Part shown: positions 25,059 through 34,716 of the stretch, in pieces | Layout: each line of letters starts with the position of its first letter | Position numbering within the stretch: position 1 is the stretch's first letter | Made by a program: the position numbers and the translations under genes | The notes under the pieces: model-generated | The model's database searches: none | The model's input: the letters and a program-made list of their open reading frames with translations, nothing else | Told to the model about the DNA's origin: nothing | DNA from: Parabacteroides sp. PFB2-10 | GTDB taxonomy: Bacteria; Bacteroidota; Bacteroidia; Bacteroidales; Tannerellaceae | Assembly (NCBI RefSeq): GCF_029893085.1 | Contig: NZ_JARXWI010000003.1 | Span: 186,001-250,000, forward strand | Direction: 5' to 3' | Length of the DNA stretch: 64,000 bases

Positions 25059-26381
25059 TTACAACAAATTCGCTGCCATCTCGGCCAATTGGCTTCGTTC
25101 GCCTTTGATCAGGTTGATATGAGCAAAGATATCCTGTCCTTTCATCTTATCGACCATATAGGCCAGGCCGTTGCTCTGGGCATCGAGGTAAGGCGAGTCG
25201 ATCTGCTGGATATCGCCGGTAAAGACCATTTTGGTTCCTTCGCCGGCACGGGTGATAATGGTTTTTATCTCGTGCGGCGTCAGGTTCTGCGCTTCGTCGA
25301 CAATACAGAATGTTTCCGATAAGCTGCGCCCGCGGATAAAAGCCAAGGCCTCCACCACTAATTTATTCTCTTTTTGCATATCGTCGATCAGTTTCACCTC
25401 TTTGCTTCCCGGAGCAAATTGCGCTTTGATCACATTCAAATTATCAAACAACGGTTGCATATAAGGAGCCACCTTCTGCTTTTCGTCACCCGGCAGGAAA
25501 CCAATATCTTTATTCGCCAGCGAAACAATCGGACGGGCAAGCAATATCTGTTTGTACTGGTTAGCCTGTTTCAGGGCGGAGGCCATGGCCAACAGGGTCT
25601 TTCCCGTACCAGCTTTCCCGGTAATACCCACCAGCGTCACTTCGGGATCATTCAACACTTCAAACGCAAAGCTCTGCTCCGCATTACGAGGCTGTATACC
25701 ATAATTGTTACCCTTCTCTACCCGTTGAATCTTCCCGGTAAAAGGATTATTACGTGCCAGCACCGAATTACGAACACTCTTCAGTATAAAACAATCGTTC
25801 GGCTCGAGTTTGGAATTAATGTCCAATAGATCCGCATCGATTCCATCCGGCGAAGCATATAGTTTATCGATCAGATCCGGATCAATATTATCGTATGTAT
25901 CCTGAGCACGTTCAAAGATATCGACATTGACCACCTTGTCGTTGATATAGTCCTCCACCTTGATGCCCAAGGCTCTTGCCTTCATACGAAGATTGATATC
26001 CTTGGTCACCAGGATCGTTTCCATCTTCGGCTTCGTTTTGGCAATCATGGAGGTACAGGAAAGGATGCGGTTGTCGGCCGTCCGTTCGGGGAAAGAGAGG
26101 GAAACATGCTCCATCACTTTCTCTTCGGTCACCACATACAGATGTCCCCTTCCCGGCCCCAGAGAGGCTCCTTTCAGAAAAAGGTCATTACTGGTCAGGG
26201 CATCCAGCTCACGCACAAACTCCCGGGCATTATAGTTGATCTGATCGCTTCCCCGTTTAAAACGGTCTAACTCCTCGAGTACGACAATCGGCAGATAGAT
26301 ATCATTCTCCTCAAAGTTATCAATACTTTTGTAATCATGCAGAATCACATTGGTGTCTAACACGAAATTCTTCTTTCCCAT
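25059..26381 (-). CDS. PIN domain-PhoH-like ATPase
   Basis: 440 residues. Residues about 1-150 form a PIN nuclease domain (FVLDTNVILHDYKSI, with later acidic residues). Residues about 220-440 are a PhoH-like ATPase: Walker A GITGKAGTGKTLLA, Walker B FCIVDEAQN, then the TRAGEGTKMVFTGD motif. PIN-PhoH proteins are RNA-dependent ATPases with ribonuclease activity in the families where they have been studied. It is a cytoplasmic single gene. Confidence 0.9.
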   Translation of the reverse strand: MGKKNFVLDTNVILHDYKSIDNFEENDIYLPIVVLEELDRFKRGSDQINYNAREFVRELDALTSNDLFLKGASLGPGRGHLYVVTEEKVMEHVSLSFPERTADNRILSCTSMIAKTKPKMETILVTKDINLRMKARALGIKVEDYINDKVVNVDIFERAQDTYDNIDPDLIDKLYASPDGIDADLLDINSKLEPNDCFILKSVRNSVLARNNPFTGKIQRVEKGNNYGIQPRNAEQSFAFEVLNDPEVTLVGITGKAGTGKTLLAMASALKQANQYKQILLARPIVSLANKDIGFLPGDEKQKVAPYMQPLFDNLNVIKAQFAPGSKEVKLIDDMQKENKLVVEALAFIRGRSLSETFCIVDEAQNLTPHEIKTIITRAGEGTKMVFTGDIQQIDSPYLDAQSNGLAYMVDKMKGQDIFAHINLIKGERSQLAEMAANLL

Positions 26382-26487
26382 GGCTTTCTATCTTTAAGTA
26401 TGTTCGCACTAAATATACAAACAATTCTCAAACCGTCGACTTCCTGCTGCGGAAAGAACGAAAGAATACTGTATTTTGACGAAATGA

Positions 26488-26518
26488 AAAAGGATACCTC
26501 CTCGGGAAGTATCCTTTT
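26488..26518 (-). terminator. Terminator at the end of the long glycan locus or near the PhoH-like promoter
   Basis: A 10-bp perfect stem (AAAAGGATAC and its complement) with an 11-base loop lies 28 bases after the stop of the S9 peptidase on the same strand. It marks the end of the run that starts at 47959. Confidence 0.7.
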
Positions 26519-26545
26519 CCTTATATCAAATAAATCGTATGTTGA

Positions 26546-28639
26546 TTAATTATTCCACGCCGGAGGCGTCACACCTAACAGATGTTTTACAAAGAAATCG
26601 AAGCGTTTGCGGTCGCCATATTCGCCTCCCATGGAGTGGTTCATACCCGGAACGACTACCAGTTCGAAATCTTTCTTCGCTTTGATCAACGCATTCACTA
26701 CCTGCATGGTGGAAGCCGGATCGACATTATCGTCCATTTCACCGACCATCAGCATAAGCGGACGGGTGAGTAGGTGAGCATTTTCTACGTTGCTGCATTC
26801 GATGTAGCTACTATCGACCGGATAGCCCATCCATTGTTCGTTCCACCAAATCTTATCCATACGGTTGTCGTGACATCCGCAGGCCGAATAGGCAGCTTTG
26901 TAGAACTCGGGATGGAACAATACCGCTGCCATTGCCTCCTGTCCACCGGCCGACGAACCGAATATACCTACCCGTTCGATGTCCATATATGGATATTTCT
27001 CGGCGGCTGCCTTCATCCAAAGTTTTCGATCGGGGAAGCCGGCGTCTTTGAGGTTCTTATAACATACGCTTTCGAAAGCCTTACTGCGGAAAGAGGTACC
27101 CATACCATCGCATTGCACCACGATAAAGCCTAACTCGGCGATCTGTTGCAGGCTCCAATGGAAAGTGCGGAATGCTTTCGGCGTATAGGCACTACCCGGC
27201 CCGGCGTAGATATATTCGATCACCGGATATTTCTTCGACGGATCGAAATTGCTCGGACGACAGATCACACCCCATATGTCGGTTTCGCCATCGCGTCCTT
27301 TGGCCACGAATGGCTCGGGCGCGATCCAACCGGCTGCTTTAAGCGCCGTCAGGTCGGCTTTTTCCAGTTCCATCAATAATTTGCCGTCTTTTGCCGAACG
27401 TAATACGGTGGTCGGTGCCTGATCAACCTTCGACCAGGTATCGACCAAATACTTCATATCAGGCGAGAAGCGAGCGGTATGCGTGCCCTCATCCGGTGTC
27501 AGGCAGGTCAATTTCGAGCCATCCATATTGATCCGGTAATAGCGCACCAGATAGGGATCTTCCCCTTTCACCATGCCATTGGCTGAGAAATAGATCACCC
27601 GATTCTTTTCATCCACTTCCACGATGTCGCGCACATACCATTCACCCTTGGTGATCTGGTGTTTCACCTTACCCGATAGTTTGTCGATCAGGTAAAGATG
27701 ATTCCAGTTATCCCGTTCACTCATCCAGATCATCTCTTTACCATCTGGCATATCGTGGCGGAAATAACGGCTGTAGTTCACGAAGGTATCACTGGTTTCT
27801 TCTACGATAGGGCGAACGACGGCTGTTTCAGCCGACATTTCCAAGACCCGGTAGACCTGATGCCCGCGTTGATTGTATTCAAAAGTAATCGCTTTACTGT
27901 CTTGGTTCCAGCTTAATCGGTTTAAATCGTATTGAGAGGAGAATAGTTCGGTCGAAGGGGTCAGGGCGACACCCGATTCCACATGGAAGATATGCGGAAC
28001 AGCAAACGGCAATGCATCACCCGGTTTGGCATATTCCCGCTGATGCAATTTGGGTTGCAATTGGTCTTTCGGCGATGATTCCACGAAATAGAAATACTGC
28101 TTTTCGGCAGGGCGGATCTTAGTCGTAGCGACCTTCTTCGAGTCGGGCGACCAGCGGATGTAAACCGAATAGTATTCGCCGGAAGCTCCGTCGCAGCTAA
28201 GCGCTTTTTCATTTCCGGTAGCCACTTCCCGTACATACACATTACTATTCTTTATAAATGCCTTGTATTTCCCATCGGGAGAAGCGATCGAATCAGCCGT
28301 ACGCTGTTCGTCGCGCTCACCCCAATAACGTCCTCCGCTGGGGCGAAAACGGCCACGCTGATCGTTGACTAATCGTTGCCGCATCGTATCCGGCATCTCA
28401 GCAATAGTCCGCTTATCCGCGTCTACCAAGACATATTTTCTACCTCCCGGCACCTCCTGTGCATACCAGAAGCGATGGTTTGCAATCCAGTTAGGCGTAA
28501 CGGAGGCATTCAATACCAAACCGTTATACTTTTCAGAAAGCGCATAAGCCCGCGCATAATCTTCGGCTGTGCCTTGGGCATGCAAAAGGTTGCCGGACAA
28601 AGCCAGCAACCCTAATGCGATTATAATTCTTGTTTTCAT
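26546..28639 (-). CDS. Dipeptidyl peptidase IV-like S9 serine peptidase
   Basis: 697 residues from ATG 28639 (MKTRIIIALG), one base after the GH127 stop; a longer frame would overlap that gene. The signal peptide ends at LLHAQ. An eight-bladed DPP IV N-terminal propeller (residues about 60-430) is followed by the S9 alpha/beta hydrolase domain, with Ser in FGSSAGG near residue 561, Asp in MVGEMDDNVD and His in GMNHSMGG. DPP IV enzymes remove X-Pro dipeptides in the periplasm. The one-base spacing to the GH127 gene puts it in the same transcript as arabinosidases and zincins, suggesting that the locus also handles proline-rich peptide. Confidence 0.87.
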   Translation of the reverse strand: MKTRIIIALGLLALSGNLLHAQGTAEDYARAYALSEKYNGLVLNASVTPNWIANHRFWYAQEVPGGRKYVLVDADKRTIAEMPDTMRQRLVNDQRGRFRPSGGRYWGERDEQRTADSIASPDGKYKAFIKNSNVYVREVATGNEKALSCDGASGEYYSVYIRWSPDSKKVATTKIRPAEKQYFYFVESSPKDQLQPKLHQREYAKPGDALPFAVPHIFHVESGVALTPSTELFSSQYDLNRLSWNQDSKAITFEYNQRGHQVYRVLEMSAETAVVRPIVEETSDTFVNYSRYFRHDMPDGKEMIWMSERDNWNHLYLIDKLSGKVKHQITKGEWYVRDIVEVDEKNRVIYFSANGMVKGEDPYLVRYYRINMDGSKLTCLTPDEGTHTARFSPDMKYLVDTWSKVDQAPTTVLRSAKDGKLLMELEKADLTALKAAGWIAPEPFVAKGRDGETDIWGVICRPSNFDPSKKYPVIEYIYAGPGSAYTPKAFRTFHWSLQQIAELGFIVVQCDGMGTSFRSKAFESVCYKNLKDAGFPDRKLWMKAAAEKYPYMDIERVGIFGSSAGGQEAMAAVLFHPEFYKAAYSACGCHDNRMDKIWWNEQWMGYPVDSSYIECSNVENAHLLTRPLMLMVGEMDDNVDPASTMQVVNALIKAKKDFELVVVPGMNHSMGGEYGDRKRFDFFVKHLLGVTPPAWNN

Positions 28640-28640
28640 T

Positions 28641-31040
28641 TTATTCAACGCTCCATTCAAATAAGCCCGCAGCATTCTTTTCCGGAAGCTGAACTTCGAG
28701 TTTCAGCGCTTTAGTCGTAACCGGTTCGAAACGAACCTCATTGTTTTCACCCTTTAGTGTTCCGTATTCCGTTGTATTTTTCACCGGTGTCCAGTTGCCG
28801 GAAGCGTCCTGATAGAACAGTTCCCAATTCTTCGGCACACGGCATCCGCCCCAAGGACCGTCATCGAACCAGAAGATAGACGAAGATGATACCTTTTGAG
28901 GGGTGGCAAACTCATAGGCAATCCACTCGGTAGTTCCTTCTTTTGGCCACCAATGATAGTAAGGAGCCGAACGGTCGGTTTCATCTTTCGGGAGCAGGCC
29001 GTCGTTGATTGCAGAAAGCGAACTCGCCGGGTGGGAAGCTGTTATCTTGGCATCGCTGGTGATCGTCGGCGGCATAACCGGACGTGTCGCACTCAGTTCC
29101 TGCGGCAACCAAACCGTCATCTCGCCAGTTCCCCGGTGTGCCCAGGCATAATAAGGGATCAAGGTAAGAGTCACATCTTTGGCCTGCAGGCGTCCTTTCT
29201 CGTCGAAGCTCAGGGTTTGCGCGAGTGTCTTCAATTGGTTGATGCCACACAATAGTTCCGGTTTACTTTCTACGGTGAACTGCGGTTTGCGGTTCAGGAA
29301 AACACTACGTACGCTAAAGTCATTATCAGGCCATTCCGCACAATACACAATCGGGCCGCGTTCAACAGATACCCGTCCTTTATCGGCCTCAACCAAAGAA
29401 TGAGCCTTCACGGTTCTGGGTTCCATATCAAAATGGATCTCCACCACATCGCCTTTCTTCCACTGGCGGGAGATGGTGAAATAGCCATTATCTAAAGCGC
29501 TTTCTACAACCTCACCGTTCACTTTAACGCTATAGCCCAGCTGTTTGCGGTCTGAATAGGTATAAAGTTTGCTCGGTACCACATCACCCTGTACCCAACC
29601 CGGCACGCGGATCTTCAGGGCAAACTCCTGTTTGCTGCGCGGAGTCACTTTCACCTGCACGTCGCCGTTCCAGGGATAAGAGGTTTCCTGCACAATCGTT
29701 ACCTTTTTCCCTCCGACAGTCAGTTCAGAGGTATTGCCCATAAACAGGTTCATATACACATCTTTGTCTTTCACCGCATACACATAACCCGGCAAAGAGG
29801 GGATGAAACGGGCAATGTTCGACGGGCAACAGGCACAACCAAACCAAGGCTGACGCTGATGCTGGCCAATCGACTCGAGAGGATTCGGATAGAAGAAACC
29901 ACCGCCATCCAGCGATACACCGGAGATCAGTCCGTTATAAAGCGTCCGTTCCAACACATCGTAGTATTTCGATTCGCCATGCAGCAGGAACAAACGATGA
30001 TTCCAATACACATTACCAATGGCCGCGCAGGTTTCACAATAGGCCGACATATTAGGCAATTCATAGTTCTTGCCAAATGCTTCACCACTATTTGTTGCGC
30101 CGATACCACCGGTGATATAGAGCTTCTTGGTCACCACATTGTCCCATATCCGGTCGATCGCCTGAATATATTCTGCATCGCCGGTAAGAGCCGCCACATC
30201 AGCGATCCCTGAATACATATACGCAGCACGTACGGCATGGCCTACGGCCTCATCCTGTTGCAATACCGGCTTATGCGCCTGGCTGTATTCATCGCGGCGT
30301 TCGGTATACCCTCGTTTATCTAAAAAGAACTTAGCCAGGTCGAGGTATTTCTTCTGTCCGGTCACCAGGTAAAGCTTGGCTAATGCCATCTCGGCAATCT
30401 GATGTCCGGGCACTTTCACCTCTTTACCGGGCGCATCGCCGATCTCTCTTTCCACGCAATCGGCATATTTGATGGCAATATCTAAGAATTTCCGTTTGCC
30501 GGTAGCCTGATAATGCGCGATAGCTCCTTCGATCATGTGTCCCAGGTTATAGAACTCATGGCTGAGGTCTTCTACCTTTTCCCAACGTTTGCTTCCGGCC
30601 CATTCATGCGGATGAGCAGGGTTCATGGTGCGAGCGGTAAAGAGATAGCCGTCGGGTTCTTGTGCTTTAGCGACAATATTCAGGACACTGTCGATGTATT
30701 TTTCTAATTTCTTGTCCGGATAGGTCTGCATAGAGTAGCTAGCTCCTTCGATGGTCTTGTAGACATCAGTGTCGTCGAAGGAATAGCCTTCCACCTTATA
30801 ATCGACACTCGGATTGGCTGCTTTCACAAAGTTTTCATACCGTCCGGTCTCTTCGCATTTACTGAATGCCAGTGGAATGGTCACATCCCGACTTGCTTTC
30901 AGCCGTTGTCCCCAGAAGCTGTCGGTCACCTTCACCGAAGTAAAGGGCACCGGATCCATCGGATATCCTCCCGACTTTTGTTGCGCGTTCGTTCCTAAAG
31001 CTAAAGAAACGAATAATAAAGAAAAAATTGCTTTCTTCAT
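28641..31040 (-). CDS. GH127 (DUF1680) beta-L-arabinofuranosidase-type hydrolase, soluble copy
   Basis: 799 residues. The signal peptide ends at TNAQQ, so it is probably periplasmic. The body is a DUF1680 (alpha/alpha)6 barrel, with the zinc and nucleophile set of GH127: Glu and Cys in CETCAAIGN near residue 340, and the CC pair in GCACCPSN near residue 400. In HypBA1 the second set contains the nucleophile Cys. A C-terminal region of about 130 residues (SSSIFWFDDGPWGGCRVPKNW) looks like a carbohydrate-binding beta-sandwich. The family removes beta-L-arabinofuranose, classically from hydroxyproline-linked chains. It follows GH43 after 12 bases. Confidence 0.87.
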   Translation of the reverse strand: MKKAIFSLLFVSLALGTNAQQKSGGYPMDPVPFTSVKVTDSFWGQRLKASRDVTIPLAFSKCEETGRYENFVKAANPSVDYKVEGYSFDDTDVYKTIEGASYSMQTYPDKKLEKYIDSVLNIVAKAQEPDGYLFTARTMNPAHPHEWAGSKRWEKVEDLSHEFYNLGHMIEGAIAHYQATGKRKFLDIAIKYADCVEREIGDAPGKEVKVPGHQIAEMALAKLYLVTGQKKYLDLAKFFLDKRGYTERRDEYSQAHKPVLQQDEAVGHAVRAAYMYSGIADVAALTGDAEYIQAIDRIWDNVVTKKLYITGGIGATNSGEAFGKNYELPNMSAYCETCAAIGNVYWNHRLFLLHGESKYYDVLERTLYNGLISGVSLDGGGFFYPNPLESIGQHQRQPWFGCACCPSNIARFIPSLPGYVYAVKDKDVYMNLFMGNTSELTVGGKKVTIVQETSYPWNGDVQVKVTPRSKQEFALKIRVPGWVQGDVVPSKLYTYSDRKQLGYSVKVNGEVVESALDNGYFTISRQWKKGDVVEIHFDMEPRTVKAHSLVEADKGRVSVERGPIVYCAEWPDNDFSVRSVFLNRKPQFTVESKPELLCGINQLKTLAQTLSFDEKGRLQAKDVTLTLIPYYAWAHRGTGEMTVWLPQELSATRPVMPPTITSDAKITASHPASSLSAINDGLLPKDETDRSAPYYHWWPKEGTTEWIAYEFATPQKVSSSSIFWFDDGPWGGCRVPKNWELFYQDASGNWTPVKNTTEYGTLKGENNEVRFEPVTTKALKLEVQLPEKNAAGLFEWSVE

Positions 31041-31052
31041 GTTGAGTAGTTA

Positions 31053-33158
31053 TTATAAATTGTTTTTAATTGTTGCCTCATCCATCACCGTATCATAGAC
31101 TTTCAATGAATGCAGATAGCCGCTGAAAGGAAGCTCCCCACTATGTTTACAGCCCAAAGTTAACACATCGCAATCGGCCACCACCAATAAAATATCTTTT
31201 TCTTTTACCAGAGAGCCATTGATATACAACTTTTCCATATACCCGTCGAAGGTAACGACGATATGTGTCCATTCGCCCGCAGGAGGCATTTCATCCAGTC
31301 CCAGATCCTCATACCAGCCGTTATGAATAGTGATCCCGCCCCGCTTGTCGGTTCCATAGCCCACGGCAATCTTATGTAGTTCGCCCCACGATTCATTGAG
31401 GTCGATGATACAGGTATTCTCTTTCGGATCAGTAACAGCCACCCAGTAAGAGATGGTATAGGGAGGATTCCCCGTCATCGTACGTGGCAGGGAGAAATCA
31501 GATTTGAAATCTTGCATTCCGTCAAACACAAAGGCTGATTTACCTTTATACGTTTCGACCTTCACTGCCATAGCCTCTGCATTGAAGCCCTGCTTCGGGT
31601 TCTTTTCGTTGGTGATCCGCCCGGTTATGGTTCCTTCCGGATAGCTGTCGGCATTGATTTCGAAGAGCAATTCGCCTCTTTGAGGAGCCGCTTCCGTAGC
31701 CTGTTTATTGAATCGCTCCCGGTTATTATCAAAAGGATCCTCTCCTTCCGAGAATACCTGAATGTTCCATACCGCCGGGATATACCCATTGCGTTCGTTG
31801 CCGGTGAAAGTAAGCCGCAGGTAGCGAGCCTTTACATCTCCCCGGTCGATCATCGGACTGCCCGCCAAGGTGTTATCACGTCGGTCAGCAAAGGTGGTCC
31901 ACTCTTTTCCGTCCAACGATGTTTCGTAGATATACTGGTAGAAAATAGTCGCATGTTCGAACTGTGTCCAGATACGCGTAACAGGCTGTATCTTACCCAG
32001 GTCGATCTCCAGCCACTCTTTCTGCCCCGTTTCCGGCAGTCCCTTCGCACGCCAGAGGGTAGCGTTATTATTGTCTATCGCATATTCCGGCTTAAAAGAA
32101 TCATTATAATACGAAGAGGCATTCACCTTGACCTTGCGATCCAACACCAGGTTTTTAGATGGGTTGCTGTTTTTCTGCAAAAAGCCTATGCCTTCATGGC
32201 TGCCGGGTATCTTATTGATACGTCCTTCGGCATCGAAAGTCAGGCGATCGGCGGCCACCTGGCGGTGGAATCCCCGTGTCGATTGCGGGATATTGTGGCG
32301 ATGATACAGGATATAATAGTCATCGCCTTCCTGCAAAATGCTATGATGCCCCGGTCCATGAATGGTTCCGTCGGCATTTGTTTCGAGAATGGGGTTGTTG
32401 TCGGCAAACACATAAGGTCCCATCGGACCCACCGTGCTGGTCGCATACTGCACCCGGTAGGTATGGTCGTGGCAGGAACCGGACGAATAGGTCAGGTAGT
32501 AGATGCCATTGCGCTTGAACACGTATGGTGCTTCAAAGAAATCGGTCGCCTGCGTATTGGGAATAAGCGCCGTATCAGCAAAGCTTTTCATATCGGGATT
32601 CAGTTTACCCACGCCACATCCGTGATTCGGATAGATACCCCAGGTGCCCCAGTAGAGATAGGTAGATCCGTCGTCGTCGATAAAGCTCTGCGCATCCAGG
32701 GTAATCGACATAGAGACATACCGGTCGGGAATCAACACAGCTTCGGGAGCACCCAGAATATTCTCCCAGGGACCGGTCGGATTATCCGACACCGCACAAT
32801 AGATCTTACACGCCTGACTGTAATAAAAATAGTAACGTCCATCGACTCCCTGCATGATATCCGGCGCCCAGATCTGGCGTGTTGTCGGCCAGTTCATCGG
32901 CTGGATCGTCCAGTTTACGAAGTCTTTGGATGTCCACACCTGCGAAGGACCAATGCCTCCGGCTGTTCCGTCGGTCGTACAGTAGAGGTAATAGGTATCA
33001 CCAAATTTGCGGATCGTCGGATCCGCAAAATAGCCCGGAATAATCGGATTACCCGCCGAAGGCGTATTGTAACTCACCTGTTTGGTCTTTCCGGGAGAGA
33101 ATGATGTTAGCAGGGATACAACGATCCCTGCTAACAAAATAAAATATAGTTTTTTCAT
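31053..33158 (-). CDS. GH43 glycosidase with F5/8-type CBM and LamG domains
   Basis: 701 residues. The signal peptide is at residues 1-22. The five-bladed GH43 propeller carries the expected triad: Asp46 (FADPTIR), Asp155 (LDAQSF) and Glu209 (FFEAPYV). Residues about 345-470 fit an F5/8 type C (CBM32-like) module and residues about 500-700 a LamG-like jelly roll. GH43 enzymes act on alpha-L-arabinofuranosides or beta-xylosides, and some act on beta-galactosides. The gene sits between a zincin and GH127 with 12-base gaps on both sides, so it is part of the operon. A GH43-GH127 pair of this kind also occurs in arabinogalactan loci of Bacteroides, as I recall. Confidence 0.87.
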   Translation of the reverse strand: MKKLYFILLAGIVVSLLTSFSPGKTKQVSYNTPSAGNPIIPGYFADPTIRKFGDTYYLYCTTDGTAGGIGPSQVWTSKDFVNWTIQPMNWPTTRQIWAPDIMQGVDGRYYFYYSQACKIYCAVSDNPTGPWENILGAPEAVLIPDRYVSMSITLDAQSFIDDDGSTYLYWGTWGIYPNHGCGVGKLNPDMKSFADTALIPNTQATDFFEAPYVFKRNGIYYLTYSSGSCHDHTYRVQYATSTVGPMGPYVFADNNPILETNADGTIHGPGHHSILQEGDDYYILYHRHNIPQSTRGFHRQVAADRLTFDAEGRINKIPGSHEGIGFLQKNSNPSKNLVLDRKVKVNASSYYNDSFKPEYAIDNNNATLWRAKGLPETGQKEWLEIDLGKIQPVTRIWTQFEHATIFYQYIYETSLDGKEWTTFADRRDNTLAGSPMIDRGDVKARYLRLTFTGNERNGYIPAVWNIQVFSEGEDPFDNNRERFNKQATEAAPQRGELLFEINADSYPEGTITGRITNEKNPKQGFNAEAMAVKVETYKGKSAFVFDGMQDFKSDFSLPRTMTGNPPYTISYWVAVTDPKENTCIIDLNESWGELHKIAVGYGTDKRGGITIHNGWYEDLGLDEMPPAGEWTHIVVTFDGYMEKLYINGSLVKEKDILLVVADCDVLTLGCKHSGELPFSGYLHSLKVYDTVMDEATIKNNL

Positions 33159-33170
33159 ATACTCTATTGA

Positions 33171-34499
33171 TTATTTCTGCAATGGTTGTGTTCCGGTCAG
33201 TTTGAATTGGTAAGGCCATTCGTTCATCGGAGTCTGAGATCTCATCGCAATCATGGCATGTTCCGTGGGAGCCCCCATCACTACTAACCAGAGATTGGCT
33301 GTATTGGCCGGAACAATAAACTTCATCTGTCCTTCGCTGTCTACATAAGTTTCGCTGTATACACGTTCGCCATCTTCCTTCAATGCCATCATACCATAGC
33401 GCCAGCCTGCCTTTTCGGGGTTTGCCGTATCGAAACCTTCTGCTCCGACGATCCCCTTGAAGTCAAGCACAACTTCGGTATTTGCCTCAGGTACTTGCAA
33501 TTCGATACCGTTGTATCCGTAATCCTGCGGGCAGTTTTCTTTGGTAATCTGGTACCAACCGTTTGCAGTTGTTTCCAACTTGGTCGTGTGCAGGTTGATA
33601 TACGGAGCTGAGACCTCACGGATACGTTCCATATCCCAGGTCATAAAACGCATATAGCCCTTATGCATCTCATCATTGAAGGCTTCCTGAGTCAGACCTG
33701 TGTGACGTTTGTAAGCCATCACAGGATCTTCGCCCTCTTGCACTGTGTTCCAAAGTGTGCCGATAATTTCCTTTCCATGCAGGCTTGCCCAATATTCCAG
33801 CACAAATGGTGAATGATACATATTGGAAGGATGCAGGAATGCCAGGTGGTTCTTTTCCAGGAAGCCTACCAGGTGATAATTCTCAAACACAATCCATTCC
33901 GGATAATACTGCCATAACATATACTGGCAAGTCATTTCATGAATGCTGCCCTGGAATACAATGCCTTTATCGCATCGGATAATATAATGAAACCCATGAC
34001 CCATTTCATGCGCAATGGCTCCGTAAGGACCTTTCTTCACCCGGTTGGGGTTGATCCACATCGCTCCCACCTTATCGTCGGTTCCGCCTCCATAAACCGT
34101 TCCCTCATCGCTGTAAAAGAAATAAAGCATCAAACGATATTGATCGGAAAGCGAATTGCCTTTTTCTACAAACTTCAATTCATCCCGGAAAAAGACATAC
34201 ATCTTCTCGGCCTGATCCATCAAATCGGTCATCGGAATACGATATTCGGGGTCTTCGCAGGTTTCCGGGCTTTCGCCGAATTGCGGTTCCCAGAAAGCAA
34301 CCAAATTAGGCGTTTCAATCATCCGATGCACACTGAACTGGCTGTTCGGGTCCTGAAAGTCATTCAGGCTATCAACCCGCCATACTTCTTCCGGAAAATA
34401 AGTTACCTTCTTACTCCCACTCTCCTTGGTCACGCAGGAAGAAAAACACAAAAGGGAGAAAAACACACACAGAACTAAAGAAATAGTTGTTTGTTTCAT
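33171..34499 (-). CDS. Secreted gluzincin-like lipoprotein (DUF6055-like), paralogue A
   Basis: 442 residues. The lipobox is LCFSSC. The core starts at about residue 50 (FQDPNSQFSVHRM) and contains HEMGH at 164-168 with Glu188 in HEMTCQ, 20 residues after the second His. This is the thermolysin-type gluzincin spacing, so His164, His168 and Glu188 could bind zinc with Glu165 as the general base. A C-terminal region of about 150 residues looks like a beta-rich binding module. It is about three-quarters identical to paralogue B over the core. The DUF name is from memory. A peptidase role is inferred from the motif only; it might instead be a glycan-binding or deglycosylating protein. Confidence 0.65.
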   Translation of the reverse strand: MKQTTISLVLCVFFSLLCFSSCVTKESGSKKVTYFPEEVWRVDSLNDFQDPNSQFSVHRMIETPNLVAFWEPQFGESPETCEDPEYRIPMTDLMDQAEKMYVFFRDELKFVEKGNSLSDQYRLMLYFFYSDEGTVYGGGTDDKVGAMWINPNRVKKGPYGAIAHEMGHGFHYIIRCDKGIVFQGSIHEMTCQYMLWQYYPEWIVFENYHLVGFLEKNHLAFLHPSNMYHSPFVLEYWASLHGKEIIGTLWNTVQEGEDPVMAYKRHTGLTQEAFNDEMHKGYMRFMTWDMERIREVSAPYINLHTTKLETTANGWYQITKENCPQDYGYNGIELQVPEANTEVVLDFKGIVGAEGFDTANPEKAGWRYGMMALKEDGERVYSETYVDSEGQMKFIVPANTANLWLVVMGAPTEHAMIAMRSQTPMNEWPYQFKLTGTQPLQK

Positions 34500-34542
34500 A
34501 TTATATTATTTTTTAAAGTATTCTTTCAAGTCAATTTTACTT

Positions 34543-34716
34543 TACGCTTCGCTAAGCGAAACTTACATTTTGTCAAAAACGCAGGAGATTTTTTTCGAAA
34601 TCCCGGGACTTTTTTCACAAAGTCCCGGGAGAAACATTTTTTAACGTATCATATTGTAAAGCAAAATGGCACTTTTGCTATCATTTTGTCAATTAGCAAT
34701 CGCTTAGCGAAGCGTA
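34543..34716. repeat. Inverted-repeat element at the cassette junction (divergent relative of the hairpin repeat, copy D)
   Basis: A perfect 17-base inverted repeat (34543-34559 and 34700-34716, each arm with CGCTTCGCTAAGCG) encloses a core on the minus strand that shares ATACGTTAAAAA, TGTTTCTCCCGGGA and an AGCAAAA..TTTTGCT hairpin with copies A-C. CATTTTGTCAA occurs as a direct repeat at 34566 and 34682. The right arm contains the stop codon and last codons of the upstream GH127 gene. Confidence 0.72.

Noticed and set aside
31680-33104. 474-codon open frame on the plus strand
   Set aside because: It lies wholly antisense to the GH43 gene, whose domains and catalytic residues are clear. It gives a low-complexity, Arg/Ile-rich product with no recognisable family.
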